A stretch of 64,000 bases of DNA from positions 10,613,769-10,677,768 of the forward strand of contig NC_092572.1 in NCBI RefSeq assembly GCF_037975245.1, written 5' to 3'. Positions 46,853-57,949 of the stretch are shown in pieces. This DNA comes from Apostichopus japonicus. Lineage: Eukaryota > Echinodermata > Holothuroidea > Aspidochirotida > Stichopodidae. The notes under the pieces were generated by a model. It ran no database searches. It was given only the letters and a program-made list of their open reading frames with translations, and was not told the origin of the DNA. Both the position numbers and the translations under genes were made by a program. The first letter of the stretch is position 1. Each line of letters opens with the position of its first letter.

Positions 46853-48640
46853 ATTGAAATAATCCGCACCACAACACAATAACAACATGTGATATAATAA
46901 ATAGATTATACAGTACCATCTCGGTTTCTTCATCATGAGCGGTTAGTTGTTATCCGGTATACGGTTACACGGTTTTACCAATAGGTGATCTGAATAGGGA
47001 TGGTCTCAAATGTTTGGGCAGCTAATAATGCTGGAAATAAAAACTTTACAAAAACAATTTTTTTTTTCTAAAACGAAGAGTAAAAATAATCAAAAGGAGA
47101 CAACCTCTATAGCTTAGAGGATTTTCCATTTTTCTTACCAGACGAATAATTATAATCAGTCAGTATGATCAATTATTAATGAATGATTCCATTCAACAAC
47201 GTTATTTAGATTCCTTCTGTGAGACCCCCCTCTCCCCTCTCCCCATCTCTTTTGATAGAAGTTCTGAACACTGGCAAATATCAAACCAAATTCCAAATCT
47301 TTGCAAAGAGTAACATTTTAATAGGTAACATTTGGGACTAACTCGTCGGAACTTCAGTTCATTTCTCACTGAATTTATTAAAAAATAAAAAGGGAAAAAA
47401 AATCATTGGAAAATAAAATATGTCCATGTTTGATATTGTAACACCCTTAGCAGATAGTTTAAAGCTGTGTGAATTAATGAAACAAGTTTTTCTTGTTTGA
47501 AAGAGAGAGAGAAAAAAAAAAAACCTTTTAACATCTGTATTGTGAATTTCACGTATTGGATTTACATTATAATTTAGGAAAGTATCTTTTCTTTTGTCTT
47601 TTTCTCCATTTTTAGAATTTAATATTTTCTTCTTAACGTCGGCTTTCATTCAAAGAGTCGTTACATTAAAGAATTGACAATTTCATGTAGTTGTTTTTGC
47701 GGCAAAGAAACCTTTTTATGCATATTAAAATATCTTTGAGTTATGGTTGCTACGGTTTCGTACGGAATTATGATCAGTCTGAAGAAAAGAAAGATGGAAA
47801 ACTATGTATGCCTAGTAATGTATCATCCCGTAAGATAAAAGGCCTTAATAAGATCTCTAAATCCTTCTATTTATGGCTGACGTGCTCGTAATTATAATCA
47901 GCTTCTCAGAATGACAACCGCAGCCGCCGCCGCCCTCGATGTTACGTGTAGATAGGTATAGACAAACAAATAATGGCTAAGAAATCACATGTTTGTCAGC
48001 AATTAACTTGCGCGCCCATTCTCAGAAGGGATTCGTCATGAAGCCGCAGTTACTATGGTAACGATCGCACAGTAGTATAAACTATTAGCAAGGATGGATT
48101 TGATACCCCTAGTCGTTATACTCATCCCTGACGAATTTGCTGAAACTCTAAATGAATTAGTTTATATAATGCTATAGCGCATGATTTCATTATTCACTAT
48201 TGTCTACGAATCTTCAATGTTTGAATAGCTGCTTAAAAAGTACCTTATTTTGCCATCAATTATTTGAATTATGATTTAGTAATTTGATGAAAGGCTTGAC
48301 GCGCGCGAAAGAGCGAGCGAGCGTTATAAAAAAACATACAACATGATTGACAAAACACATATACACCACACACGTACTTCTTTAAAAAAAAAATTATTTA
48401 TAGCTCATAGAAACGTTCGCAATAAAATATTTTATTCTTTCCAAATCTCTCGAAGTCTTTCATCTCAAAAGTACAACCAAACTTGGATCAGGGATTTAAC
48501 AACTCCCTGGTTGTACAAAACTGAAATTGAAATAGATTGGCAAAATTGTTTTGAAAACGCACATGGGCTATAAAACTTTCCATGGAACAAGAAAGACACG
48601 ATTTTACTAACTGTTCTTGATTTCGGGCAATAGCTGGTGC
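46853..48640. other. Non-coding stretch, no gene seen
   Basis: AT-rich. At 48470-48518 the stretch from GTACAACCA to TGGTTGTAC forms a long hairpin with 9-bp arms and contains AACAACTCCCTGGTT. Confidence 0.45.
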
Positions 48641-48990
48641 AATGATAGTCTGACCAGGCTGACTCACATTTCAAAGGTAGTCAGAAGTGATGGGTTACAA
48701 TGCTGGCCACCACTTTGTGAAAGCATCGGCTAAAACAGCAAATACAAGTATATAATCACTGATCTTGAACTCGTGCATTGCTTTTTGAAATGATAGTCTG
48801 ACCAGGCTGACTAACATTTTCAGCCTATGTAGTCTACAATGGGTTACAATGCTGGACAACACTTTAAGCACAGCATTGGCTATGACAAAAAACAAAAGAA
48901 AGTTTGAAGTCATCAAAATTGATCTCCAGCAATACCGGTAGTAGTTAATCGCCTTAGCAGGCAGACTCATATAAGGGTCAGATGTAGTCT
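48641..48990. repeat. Tandem duplication, about 148-bp unit
   Basis: Two clear copies begin AATGATAGTCTGACCAGGCT at 48641 and 48789, sharing GGGTTACAATGCTGG. A third, more diverged piece follows near 48960 (GGCAGACTCATATAAGG). The minus-strand frame is a by-product. Confidence 0.82.
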
Positions 48991-50323
48991 GAAGTAGTTA
49001 GCATTTTGAAACGGAGTTACCAGGCTAGGTTTGTTACCGACAGCATGGTGTAATATTGAACAAATAACGTGTTAGGCTTTTATCCGCATTTCAGTACCAA
49101 TAGAATTTTCCAGCATATCGGCTTAGCAAATCCAGCACAATAATTGGAAGAAACTGATATTGGACTGGTTGGTAACTTGATGTAAACATTTAATAAAATT
49201 CAATTTAAAAATTGACATTTTCTTGAACTTCCGAAGTTTTTGTCTCGAAACTCGCTATTTACGTCTGCGTATTCGTTAAAAGGAAAAAACACTCTAGGTT
49301 CCCCATTAACCTAATATAAACAGGTTAACCTCAATTAACGTCAGACAGATTATTCTTTGAAATCTTAGACACAGTCGTCAGTGCTTTTAAGTATGTGCCT
49401 CAGAGGTCGCCCCTTAATTCTATGGAACGCGATTTGCATCACAACAGAACGTTTTACATGAGCTGAGTCACGTTTTGTGAGCCAATTATTTACGCGGGCA
49501 ATTTGTTTATGTACAGCGACGGAGAGAGAAGATTTAAAAGAAAGTGGCATCCGGCATTTCAAAGATTTTTGATTTCTAGGTTATATACACGTCAAAAATA
49601 TATGATTCGCAAAAACAGAGCTATGCTGCTTTTTCTGTTATCTTTAAACATTGAAAACAAAAATTAACTAAAATTACCCTCAAACCGCAAAGAGTTACGC
49701 ACAAATACACACACTCACACATAAACGTATATAGAACCCTGGGTCAAGCTGTTGTTGGAATCAAAATGATTTCCTTCATTGGCACTTGAATAACGTTTTG
49801 TAAGGGGGTAATGACAAGAAATTGCATGTAAATGTTGCCATCATGGATGGCGTGAGTGGGTGTATGTTTTTACCGACCGTATCGTTTGTAAACACAACAT
49901 TTCGAGAAATAGGGTACGGTAATCTGGGATGCATTTATAGGCCTATTTGATATGTAAATGTTCCCTATAGGCGTTTATGCATACGAAAAAAAAAAGTTTC
50001 TTCTAAGGTGAACAACCACTTGATGTCAGCAGATGGGCGGAATTTGTGGGAGACTTTAAACGTGATATCTCAAGTACTGAATACAGCTTATCAAAGATCA
50101 GGGCCGTCCGACACCGGGTGGAGGAGGGAGCCGGGCAATAGTCAGCCCCCCCCCCCCCGGTTATAACATCCACAGCAATGACTTTCACGCAGTCATTATT
50201 CCACTACATGTGGCAGTATTTTTGCAACATAAGAACACATATTACTGCAACAGCGTCATGTTGTAATCCCGTTATTACATACAATGTATGCGGATAAATA
50301 AACCATGTCCTTCAACTGTATGC
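48991..50323. other. Non-coding stretch, no gene seen
   Basis: A C run sits at 50148. A small minus frame at 49365-49562 has no supporting signals. Confidence 0.4.
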
Positions 50324-50373
50324 TTATATATATATATATATAGGCTATATATATATATATATATATATATAGG

Positions 50374-50427
<54 letters not shown>
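50324..50427. repeat. AT microsatellite with TAGGC interruptions
   Basis: A TA dinucleotide array broken twice by TAGGCTATA. Confidence 0.97.
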
Positions 50428-50429
<2 letters not shown>

Positions 50430-51449
50430 AACCAATCAGAATGTTCCTCAGACTTCAGTCATGGTTACGTAACTATCAATGAATAGTTCGCAAAGTTAGT
50501 ATGTTTATAGTTATAATATGTTTTATAGACATTTTCTTCGCCTACCATGTGTATTTAACCATATGATTGATACCATTTTGTGACTAAGATGCGTAATCTC
50601 GAATATTCTTGTGTTTGACAGACATTAGGTTCAATCGTCGCATGCAAGACAGTTGTTAATGTAATAGTATACATACAGTGAAGATACCATGTGTACATAA
50701 ACCATTATGATCTTTATACATAGTCTATAAATATAGTAACATTAGAAAAATGTTCCATATACACTATGTGACGTCAATGCTTTACTGATAAGCTTCGAGA
50801 AGAAAATTATTCTTGACAGGTTTCTCTGGGGGGTTCTTTACAACGACATGTGTACCTGTTTGAAATCTTGTAGGCTTATATATAGGAATCTACTGTTGTT
50901 TTGCAAGAAGAGAAAATATCACAATTCAGTAAATTATGACGCAAGTTATTATTTCGTTGCGACCAGTTTAATAGAAGTTGCGAACAGCCCCCCCCCCCCC
51001 CCCATCAAAAGTATAATAAAGACAAAATGTAGGTTCTCCATGGGAACGGTGTGTTATTTGTGGATTGTCTGTGTATAGTAACGACCAAATCGTATACGGA
51101 CGTATCGTAAGTACAGTAAGATATTCCACGTGGCATCACAAGCGTCATGTGGAATTATTTACGCAGCCTTGTGTTAATATTCTTTTAAACAAAGAACAAA
51201 GATTGTGGAAGCGTCCTTAAATCTTCGTATTACTTATGGGACACCCCCCCCCACATAGCCCCCACCCCCGTTCCCTCCATGCGCACACGCCATGTTCAAG
51301 TTGCAAAAGAAAAGAAAAAGAATGCTGGCCTAACACTTTACAATAGTAAATCGGTGATTGGAATAGAATGTAACTGAAGTTGTATTGTAATGTCCTTTGT
51401 CGAACAAATACAGTATGTTAAGGCTGTATGTGTAAGTCTGTTGTTTTCT
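50428..51449. other. Non-coding stretch, no gene seen
   Basis: A 15-base C run sits at 50989-51003 and shorter C runs near 51243-51270. No gene signal. Confidence 0.4.
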
Positions 51450-51745
51450 GCAGTACGGTAAATACTCGAGTCCACACCTTTACTCGGGTGTCGTACTCAC
51501 ACTTGTATTTGTACTCGAGCAAAAACTAGTCGTGCTCGTACGTTACTGGCTTTGTACTCCGGTACTGGTTTGGAATTAATTCCGGTACTCGCTTCCTATA
51601 TGCTGGTACAAGTCTTGTAGTCGTATACTGACTGATATATCGTGCAAACCAATGTAGGTTGTACTCGTACTCGTGGTACTCATGGAGAAATGAAATCCAT
51701 GCGCTCCAGTACTCGTGACTGTTTTGTACCCGTACTCGTATATAC
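51450..51745. repeat. Degenerate GTACTCG repeat
   Basis: Many GTACTCG, TACTCGAG, GGTACT and ACTCGTACTCG words, partly palindromic, with irregular spacing. A similar ACTCGTACTC theme reappears at 61505-61640. Confidence 0.7.
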
Positions 51746-51782
51746 TCAGGGTTAACCTAAAATGTGTATCATTGGCTGAGTT

Positions 51783-51786
51783 TGAT

Positions 51787-51846
<60 letters not shown>
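51783..51846. repeat. AT microsatellite
   Basis: About 25 AT units preceded by CATACATACAT. It lies just upstream of the hammerhead-like motif. Confidence 0.97.
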
Positions 51847-51848
<2 letters not shown>

Positions 51849-51866
51849 GATTGATTTTACTTAGAC

Positions 51867-51939
51867 ATTTTGATCTTTGCCTACTGAGTCCCACGAGGAC
51901 GAAACCGGTCGTAACTTAGTGGGGCACCAAGGTAAAAAT
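51867..51939 (+). ncRNA. Decayed hammerhead-ribozyme-like fold (type I)
   Basis: Stem I: 51867-51879 (ATTTTGATCTTTG) pairs with 51928-51939 (CAAGGTAAAAAT) apart from one mismatch, one bulge and one G-U. The core then reads CTACTGA (51881-51887) where an active hammerhead has CUGANGA. Stem II is GTCC-CACGA-GGAC (51888-51900). GAAA follows at 51901-51904, then a short possible stem III (AC-CGGTC-GT) and an A at the expected cleavage position. The layout is that of retroelement hammerheads, known in Penelope-like elements and retrozymes, but two core bases are wrong, so I expect it to be inactive. No retroelement protein is nearby. Confidence 0.5.
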
Positions 51940-53890
51940 AAAATTGAAAACCAAAGCCCCAGTTATCAGGCTATATGGGTCAAAAGGACCTGCGTCTTCA
52001 TCACCGGTCAGCTCTGTTTATAGATACATAATGTTATACACCTAACCTACATGTCTTGTTACACGTATACCAAAGCCAAGACATATAACCATAACATATT
52101 TTCTGAACATCGACATGGAATATTTAAAAAAAAAAAACCTTGGAATATTTCTATTGTTCCTTAGCAAATTTTCAATGTTCTTTCATCGAATCATGTCAAG
52201 CCTTTTATTCGTCACATCGTGTCTTTCTCGTTGCGTTTATAAAACACACAAGAAATCGCTCTCGATTTGATCTCGATTTTACTTGCATTTATTCATGTAA
52301 ATCATACCTGAACATGCACTGAACAATGAATCATAGAAAGACAAACTCATAATGTTGTCCGTCAATTTTCTATACATCAATATACTTCAATGCGTCAGCC
52401 TCGCCCCAGTTTACTCCATCGAAGCTATAGTTAACACATGCTCATACGGAAGCATAGAAAGGACATCAAGATAAAAAATATCTTTAACCTTATAAGTTGA
52501 TATTTTCAGTACAATGTTCATATAAACAAGATAATATCTTGTCATAAAAAATAAAAATCCACACAAACAGAAAAAAAAACATTAATTCTTTTGATCTATT
52601 TAATTTTTTATATCTTAAAGAAACGAAACAATTATGAGCGAGTCAGACGTGATTGGGTGGATTTGTTGATCAACATTTTGAAATTTCAATTTTGTAATAT
52701 GTCTGAAACCTATAGAGCGGAAGCAATGCAACGAATTAGCTACATCTATTCTCATATTGTATTCGTTTACGTAGGTTTCGCTTGTTTAGTTCTGCACTTT
52801 TAAAAAAAAAACGAGATGTAATCTACGTTAACGTGCATGGATAACCTCAGTTATGTAGAACCTATATATTGACATATGTTTTTTGTCTTAATTGTAGAGA
52901 TCGGTAATACCTTCATTCTTTCATATCGGAGCAGAGGGTGGGGGAATGGGGGCTGAACGGGCCGATTTTGATTCAAAGGAGGCGCTAGTTCATAGAGCGG
53001 ATTGTTAAGCAAAACGACAAATATCTTGTTATAAAAATGTCAAACAGTCTGGAAGAGACGAGAAGGGTGGGGAGTAGGTAGGAGGGGTAGGGGGGCGGAA
53101 GAGGTTAGGGTGAGTATGCGTATATAATTGTTATTGCGAAAGTAAAACTCACGTTTTAACATTTTGTCACCGACTGTCACCAAAGCGAGGTAGGGAAGGT
53201 GAGGGTGAGGGTGTGGTGGTGGTGGTGATGGAGGTGGTGGTGGGGAAGGGGGTGGGGGAGCGGGGGGTGGGGTGTATTCGCCCATTAGCTTCCTCTCCCC
53301 TTATCCACCATATCCCTTCCTGACGAAGTGTAATGAAATTACGCGACAATTTAAACGACGGTAATACAATGGGAAAGAAGAATATAATCAATAATTCAAT
53401 AACTACAAGTGATAACTACGGTTTTCCATTTAATTTCTGTCTTAAACATAGCTATATCTTTTCTGAATATTCTGTTAAAATATTGATACTGTGATGCTAA
53501 TGTCCCATAAGATCCTAGCCTAAAAAATTCAAGTATGTTATAACTAGACAAGTCGAGTTTTTGAAGTGAAAAAAATATTTGATTTTGTTGTTGTTCAAAT
53601 TACTCTGGCTCTTTGGAATTTCCATGTAATTTAATATTGACCTGAAGTCTGTTAGACTAGGTGGTCCAGCCACTTTTATTGATATGCCTCATCGGCTTTG
53701 TTGAAATTCTCACTTCTTAGAAGATACAAGCGGTATATATAGACATTCAACCAGTAGTCTTCCATATACCACTATTTTCTAAAGGTCTACAACTCTACAA
53801 TATATTAAACTTTATTTGGTGACCAAAAGTCATCCTATTTCTTCATCTAATCAGTTCCTCCATAATCCTATAGTAGCCTATATTCAAACA
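51940..53890. other. Non-coding stretch, no gene seen
   Basis: The first part (to about 52020, with AAAGGACCTGCGTCTTCATC) may belong to the same retroelement remnant as the hammerhead-like motif. A G-rich patch lies at 53190-53275. Confidence 0.4.
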
Positions 53891-54198
53891 AGGGGTCGCG
53901 ACCCCTTTAAATTGTTGCAACAATATTGTCAAGGGTCGCCAAAAAACATTCGGAAGAAAGAAATTGCCGTTTTGAGGTGGAAACCCCCCCCCCCCCATCT
54001 CTATCATATAAAATTACTACAAAAGTTGTAAAATATAACCACATTTTTTAAGCACCATCCATCATATAAACATTTCTTATAGAGGAGGGGCACACCTTAC
54101 CCCCATCGGCCCCCCTCCAGGCCACAAACATTCACCATTGCAGGAAGATCGCCAAGATGAACAAGGTAAAAATTGGTGTCGCCAAGCGACACCGCTTG
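53889..54198. mobile_element. Probable MITE with palindromic ends
   Basis: The left end holds a perfect 14-bp palindrome GGGGTCGCGACCCC (53892-53905). The right end holds a perfect hairpin GGTGTCGC-CAA-GCGACACC (54175-54193). The outermost CAAGGGGTCGC and the reverse complement of the right end (CAAGCGGTGTCGC) are similar, suggesting inverted ends. Target duplication is not clear (TTCAAACAAG versus TTGAACACAAG). Confidence 0.5.
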
Positions 54199-56740
54199 AA
54201 CACAAGGGCTCTTTAACATTAGTTACAGTATAGTCGTGATACACACCGTGCATGTACGTATTTATGGGTCTTTACTGTACTAAAGATATTTCTTTATAAA
54301 ATTATTCATATTTGTTAATAACTGAATGACAAAAAAGTAATCAAAGTCAGCCATATCGTTTTTATTTTACATTAAAACTAAAAGCAATTGGTAACTAAAG
54401 TAAAATGCGACAGAGAATGAAATAAAAAGAGCAAAAAAAAACAAAAAACAAAAACAAGAGGTAATATGAATATTGGTTGGCTGCCGCTTTGCAACGAAAT
54501 AATGACATCAGTAGCATGTTATCATTGTGACTGGTACGTACAGATACATTGAAGTGTAAACATTACACACCGGCCTCGACCCCCAAAATTGAAAGCATTT
54601 TCAGGGTCGTGTCTTTCCCCTAAATATTAAGAAATATATCTAGGTTGGTTCCTTCTCAATTAAATATGAACTATCTAGCGCGCCATGTCGTTGTGTGAAT
54701 TCATTATGCTTTGAATTTGTATACGAACGGCGCGCCATAGAAATAATGTTAAGAGAATCGTTTACGTATCCTGCCAAATATAACGCGAAGAGAAGTTAGT
54801 ATTCGTTGCATCGTTCTGCGAACATGTTGCGGAGGGGAGAGAGTAGTAAGGCATGCTTTCGTAAGGATCGGAAGAAGGGGGAGGGGTGGGAGTGGGTGGG
54901 GAGGGGGAGGGGGCAATACCGGAGCAGGTGTTGGTAGGGTAGGGAGTGTGTTTGTTACTTCATTCTATCTATTTATTTTGATAACAGGCAAACTTTTCCT
55001 CTGACAGGTGATTTTGTACATGAAGATCGTTATGAGCAACAATGTCTGTTGTACCTTCTTTTTATTTGAGCCAGCCATCTCATCATCTGCCCCCCCCCTT
55101 AGCGCCCCTGTACACCCCAACAGATTAACAAATAACAGTGGGTGATCCCCAAAATTCTCCTTAAGAAATAAATGAGCATTATGAGTCATATTTATTTCGT
55201 TAACACTAAATAGTTAATAAAAAAGGGGAGGGGGGAGGGTGTGTGTGTGTGTGTGTGTTTGAAATGAACGATTTTCTGACATCACTTCAAAAGCTACTTG
55301 AAAATAAGCTTACCACAAACTTTTTTTTTTACCATGTTGCCACTTCAATAGTCACAAAGAAAGTTCCCGAAGGCTATCCTTAACTACAGCGACTACACAT
55401 TAAATAATTTTCACTTTGTTGTAAAAATATTCTAAGATATTATACACAATATAAAACCAACTATGGTGCATACACTGACCTCCATGACATAGTAAAATGT
55501 TAAAATTTTCTTTCATTTCATATGAATTTATAAATACACTAAGACGTGTCCTGTATTATCAATCAACTGTATGTTTGATATTTAAACATATTTTGGTGAA
55601 TTTTCACATTTTCTTTTAAGCGGGTTATTTAATTGAAAAAAATAAGACTCACTGGATCGGAAATACAGAAGTAGGACATTTAATATACCTTAAAGCTATT
55701 TTGAATATCAACATTACTTGAAGGTTGCTTTCTACAGGGTCTTCCAAGAACCTTGTGCATTTCAAATACTCCTGGAGGTTGCAGAAGTTGTTTCTGATAT
55801 CATTACGTCATAGTTATAAACGTAGTCCAAACAAAAAACAAAAAAAAAATACAAAATTAAGTAGATAAATATTAATAAAAATCCAAAATAATTCATGGTG
55901 GCTTAGATTGGTCTAACCTGAGAGAATAAAATAAATTGTTATTCTCGAGTTGTTGCTTAAAGATTATTAAAAAGGAAAAAAGAAAGTAATAACGTTTCGC
56001 GTGGATTCTCTAAATTGATATTTAAGGTGTGGGAGGATAGGCGGCCAAGAAATATTGTGCCAGTTTGACATGTAATTTGAGTTTAATTGAAAGGGACAAA
56101 CAACAAAACTACCTCATAACTTCCCAACGAAATGAATCCTTTGTTTATTTCGTGCACCACAAATTGCAGTATTATAATATCTTGCAAAAAAAAAAAAGGA
56201 AGATTTTACTTTCGCTAAAAATAAATGATTTTTGAAAATGCTGAATGTAGCCTTGGAGGATGCATTAAATAATAAATCATGACTTTATTCATGAATTACG
56301 CCCCAAGAAACATTAGCATAGATTATGTAGTGTCGAACTACACCATGCACATTCTTTAGGCTTTGAAAATAAAACAAAAACCCAAACATTTTCAAAATTA
56401 AGAGAAACTTGAGGGAAAATTCAATGTGGACGTTAAATTATATTAATTTCCAGGTCATATTTGAATGTATGAAACCATCCATTTGTCTATAACCTTACTT
56501 GAAATTCAATTTATATCGATTTTGCTTTGACTAAAATCCGTACAAGGTCTTTAAATCCAGAAGAAACTTAAACTATCATAATGAATTTATATTGTATAGC
56601 ATTATAGCCTTCAAGGATATACTCAAAGAGTTGTGATTTAATTATAGGGTGATGTGAGAAGTAAGTTCATCAGGAGGGAGCAAGGAGTGGAATGAAGAAC
56701 AGGGCAGCACAGGAGAGGATGCGGCATTGGTGTTCTTGTT
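54199..56740. other. Non-coding stretch, no gene seen
   Basis: G-rich near 54865-54935, and a GT run of about 10 units at 55239-55260. The rest is AT-rich and unique-looking. Confidence 0.4.
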
Positions 56741-57410
56741 GTTGCCGTTGGCAGTTTTCTTGTATTTCATTTTCCTGTTCTTGTTCCTGATCCTGTTCTT
56801 GTTCTTGTTCATATTCATGTTCCTGTTCTTGTTCCTGATTCTGTTCTTGTTCCTGTTCCTGTTCATTCTTGTTCTTGTACCTGTTTCTTTTTCCTGTTCC
56901 TGCTCTTGTTCCTGATCCTGTTCCTGTTCTTGTTCCTGTTTTTGTTCTTGTTCGTTCTTGTTCATTCTTGCTCTTGTTCCCGTACCTGTTCCTTTTCCTG
57001 CTGTTCCTGCTCTTGTTCCTGTCCCTGTTCTTGTTCATGTTCCTGTTCTTTTTCTTGTTCCTGTACCTGTACCTGTTCCTTTTCTGCTCTTGTTCCTGAT
57101 CCTGTTTCTGTTTCAGTTCCAGGTCTTATTGTTCTTGTACCTGTACCTGTTCCTTTTCCTATTCCTGTTCTTGTTCCTTTTCGAGTTCTTGTTCCTGTTC
57201 ATTCTTGTTCTTGTACCTGTTACTTTTCCTGTTCCTGCTCTTGTTCCTGATCCTGTTCCTGTTCTTGTTCCTGTTTTTGTTCCTGTTCGTTCTTGTTCTT
57301 GCTCAGTTCCTGTTCCTGTTCATTCTTGTTCTTGTTCTTGTTCCATTGCTTCTTCCTGTTCGTTCTTCTTCTTCTTGTTTCTTTTCTTGTTCCTGTTCAA
57401 CCATAGAGGT
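56741..57410. repeat. Pyrimidine-rich hexamer array (TTCCTG/TTCTTG)
   Basis: About 110 units of TTCYTG with variants (TACCTG, TTTCTG, ATCCTG, TTCATT). Both strands are open over long stretches (FLFL-type on plus, EQEQ-type on minus) because the period is six. I see no start context, domain or splice signal, so I do not call a gene. Groups of variants recur, suggesting duplication of larger blocks. Confidence 0.92.
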
Positions 57411-57876
57411 CTGTTTTTACCTCCATGGTTCAACGTGTTGTCATCTCACCAATTGCGATACAGTGTTACTTAACAATTGGGAAAATTAAAGATGCAGATC
57501 GTTTACTGGCCATAATTATATTTAATTCAACGTAAAAGGATGCTCTAAAAACTAAAAGATATAAAAAACTTTGATTAATAGTACATATATAGTCCATTGT
57601 ATAGTACATATTAATCTTTATAAATCAACTACCATTGTTTAAACGTTGTTACCTTCAAAGTGCAACAAGATAACGTGTCTCAACATTTCACCCAATACAA
57701 GCACTCAAACAGAATTTACAAAAGAACGCAAGCGAGAAAACTAAGCTTAAATATCGAGTTCTTTCGTTAAAATAGTATTACAGTTGGCCTATAATAAGCT
57801 TGTATTAATGTTAACCCCTTTCACGCTATTTAGCAGTGTTAAATAGCGGAAAGAAACCTGATCGTGAAACTTGTTT
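57411..57876. other. Spacer, no gene seen
   Basis: CAACCATAGAGG near 57398 and CCTCCATGGTTCAAC near 57420 form a short inverted pair at the edge of the hexamer array. The rest is AT-rich. Confidence 0.4.
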
Positions 57877-57920
57877 GTTCAATCAGGGAGTTGTTCCATA
57901 ACAACTCCCTGGTTCAATCA
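57877..57920. repeat. 26-bp palindrome between 9-bp direct repeats
   Basis: GTTCAATCA (57877-57885) and GTTCAATCA (57912-57920) flank a 26-bp hairpin running from GGGAGTTGTT through CCAT to AACAACTCCCTG. Arms are 12 bp if the shared CA is counted. This looks like a minute insertion with target duplication. The right arm plus GTT recurs at 40768 and 48499. Confidence 0.8.
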
Positions 57921-57949
57921 AAAACTACTGCGAGGATCATTCGCGAAAT

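Noticed and set aside
56642-57489. EQEQ-type minus frames and FLFL-type plus frames
   Set aside because: Consequences of a 6-bp pyrimidine array. No start context, splice site or domain.
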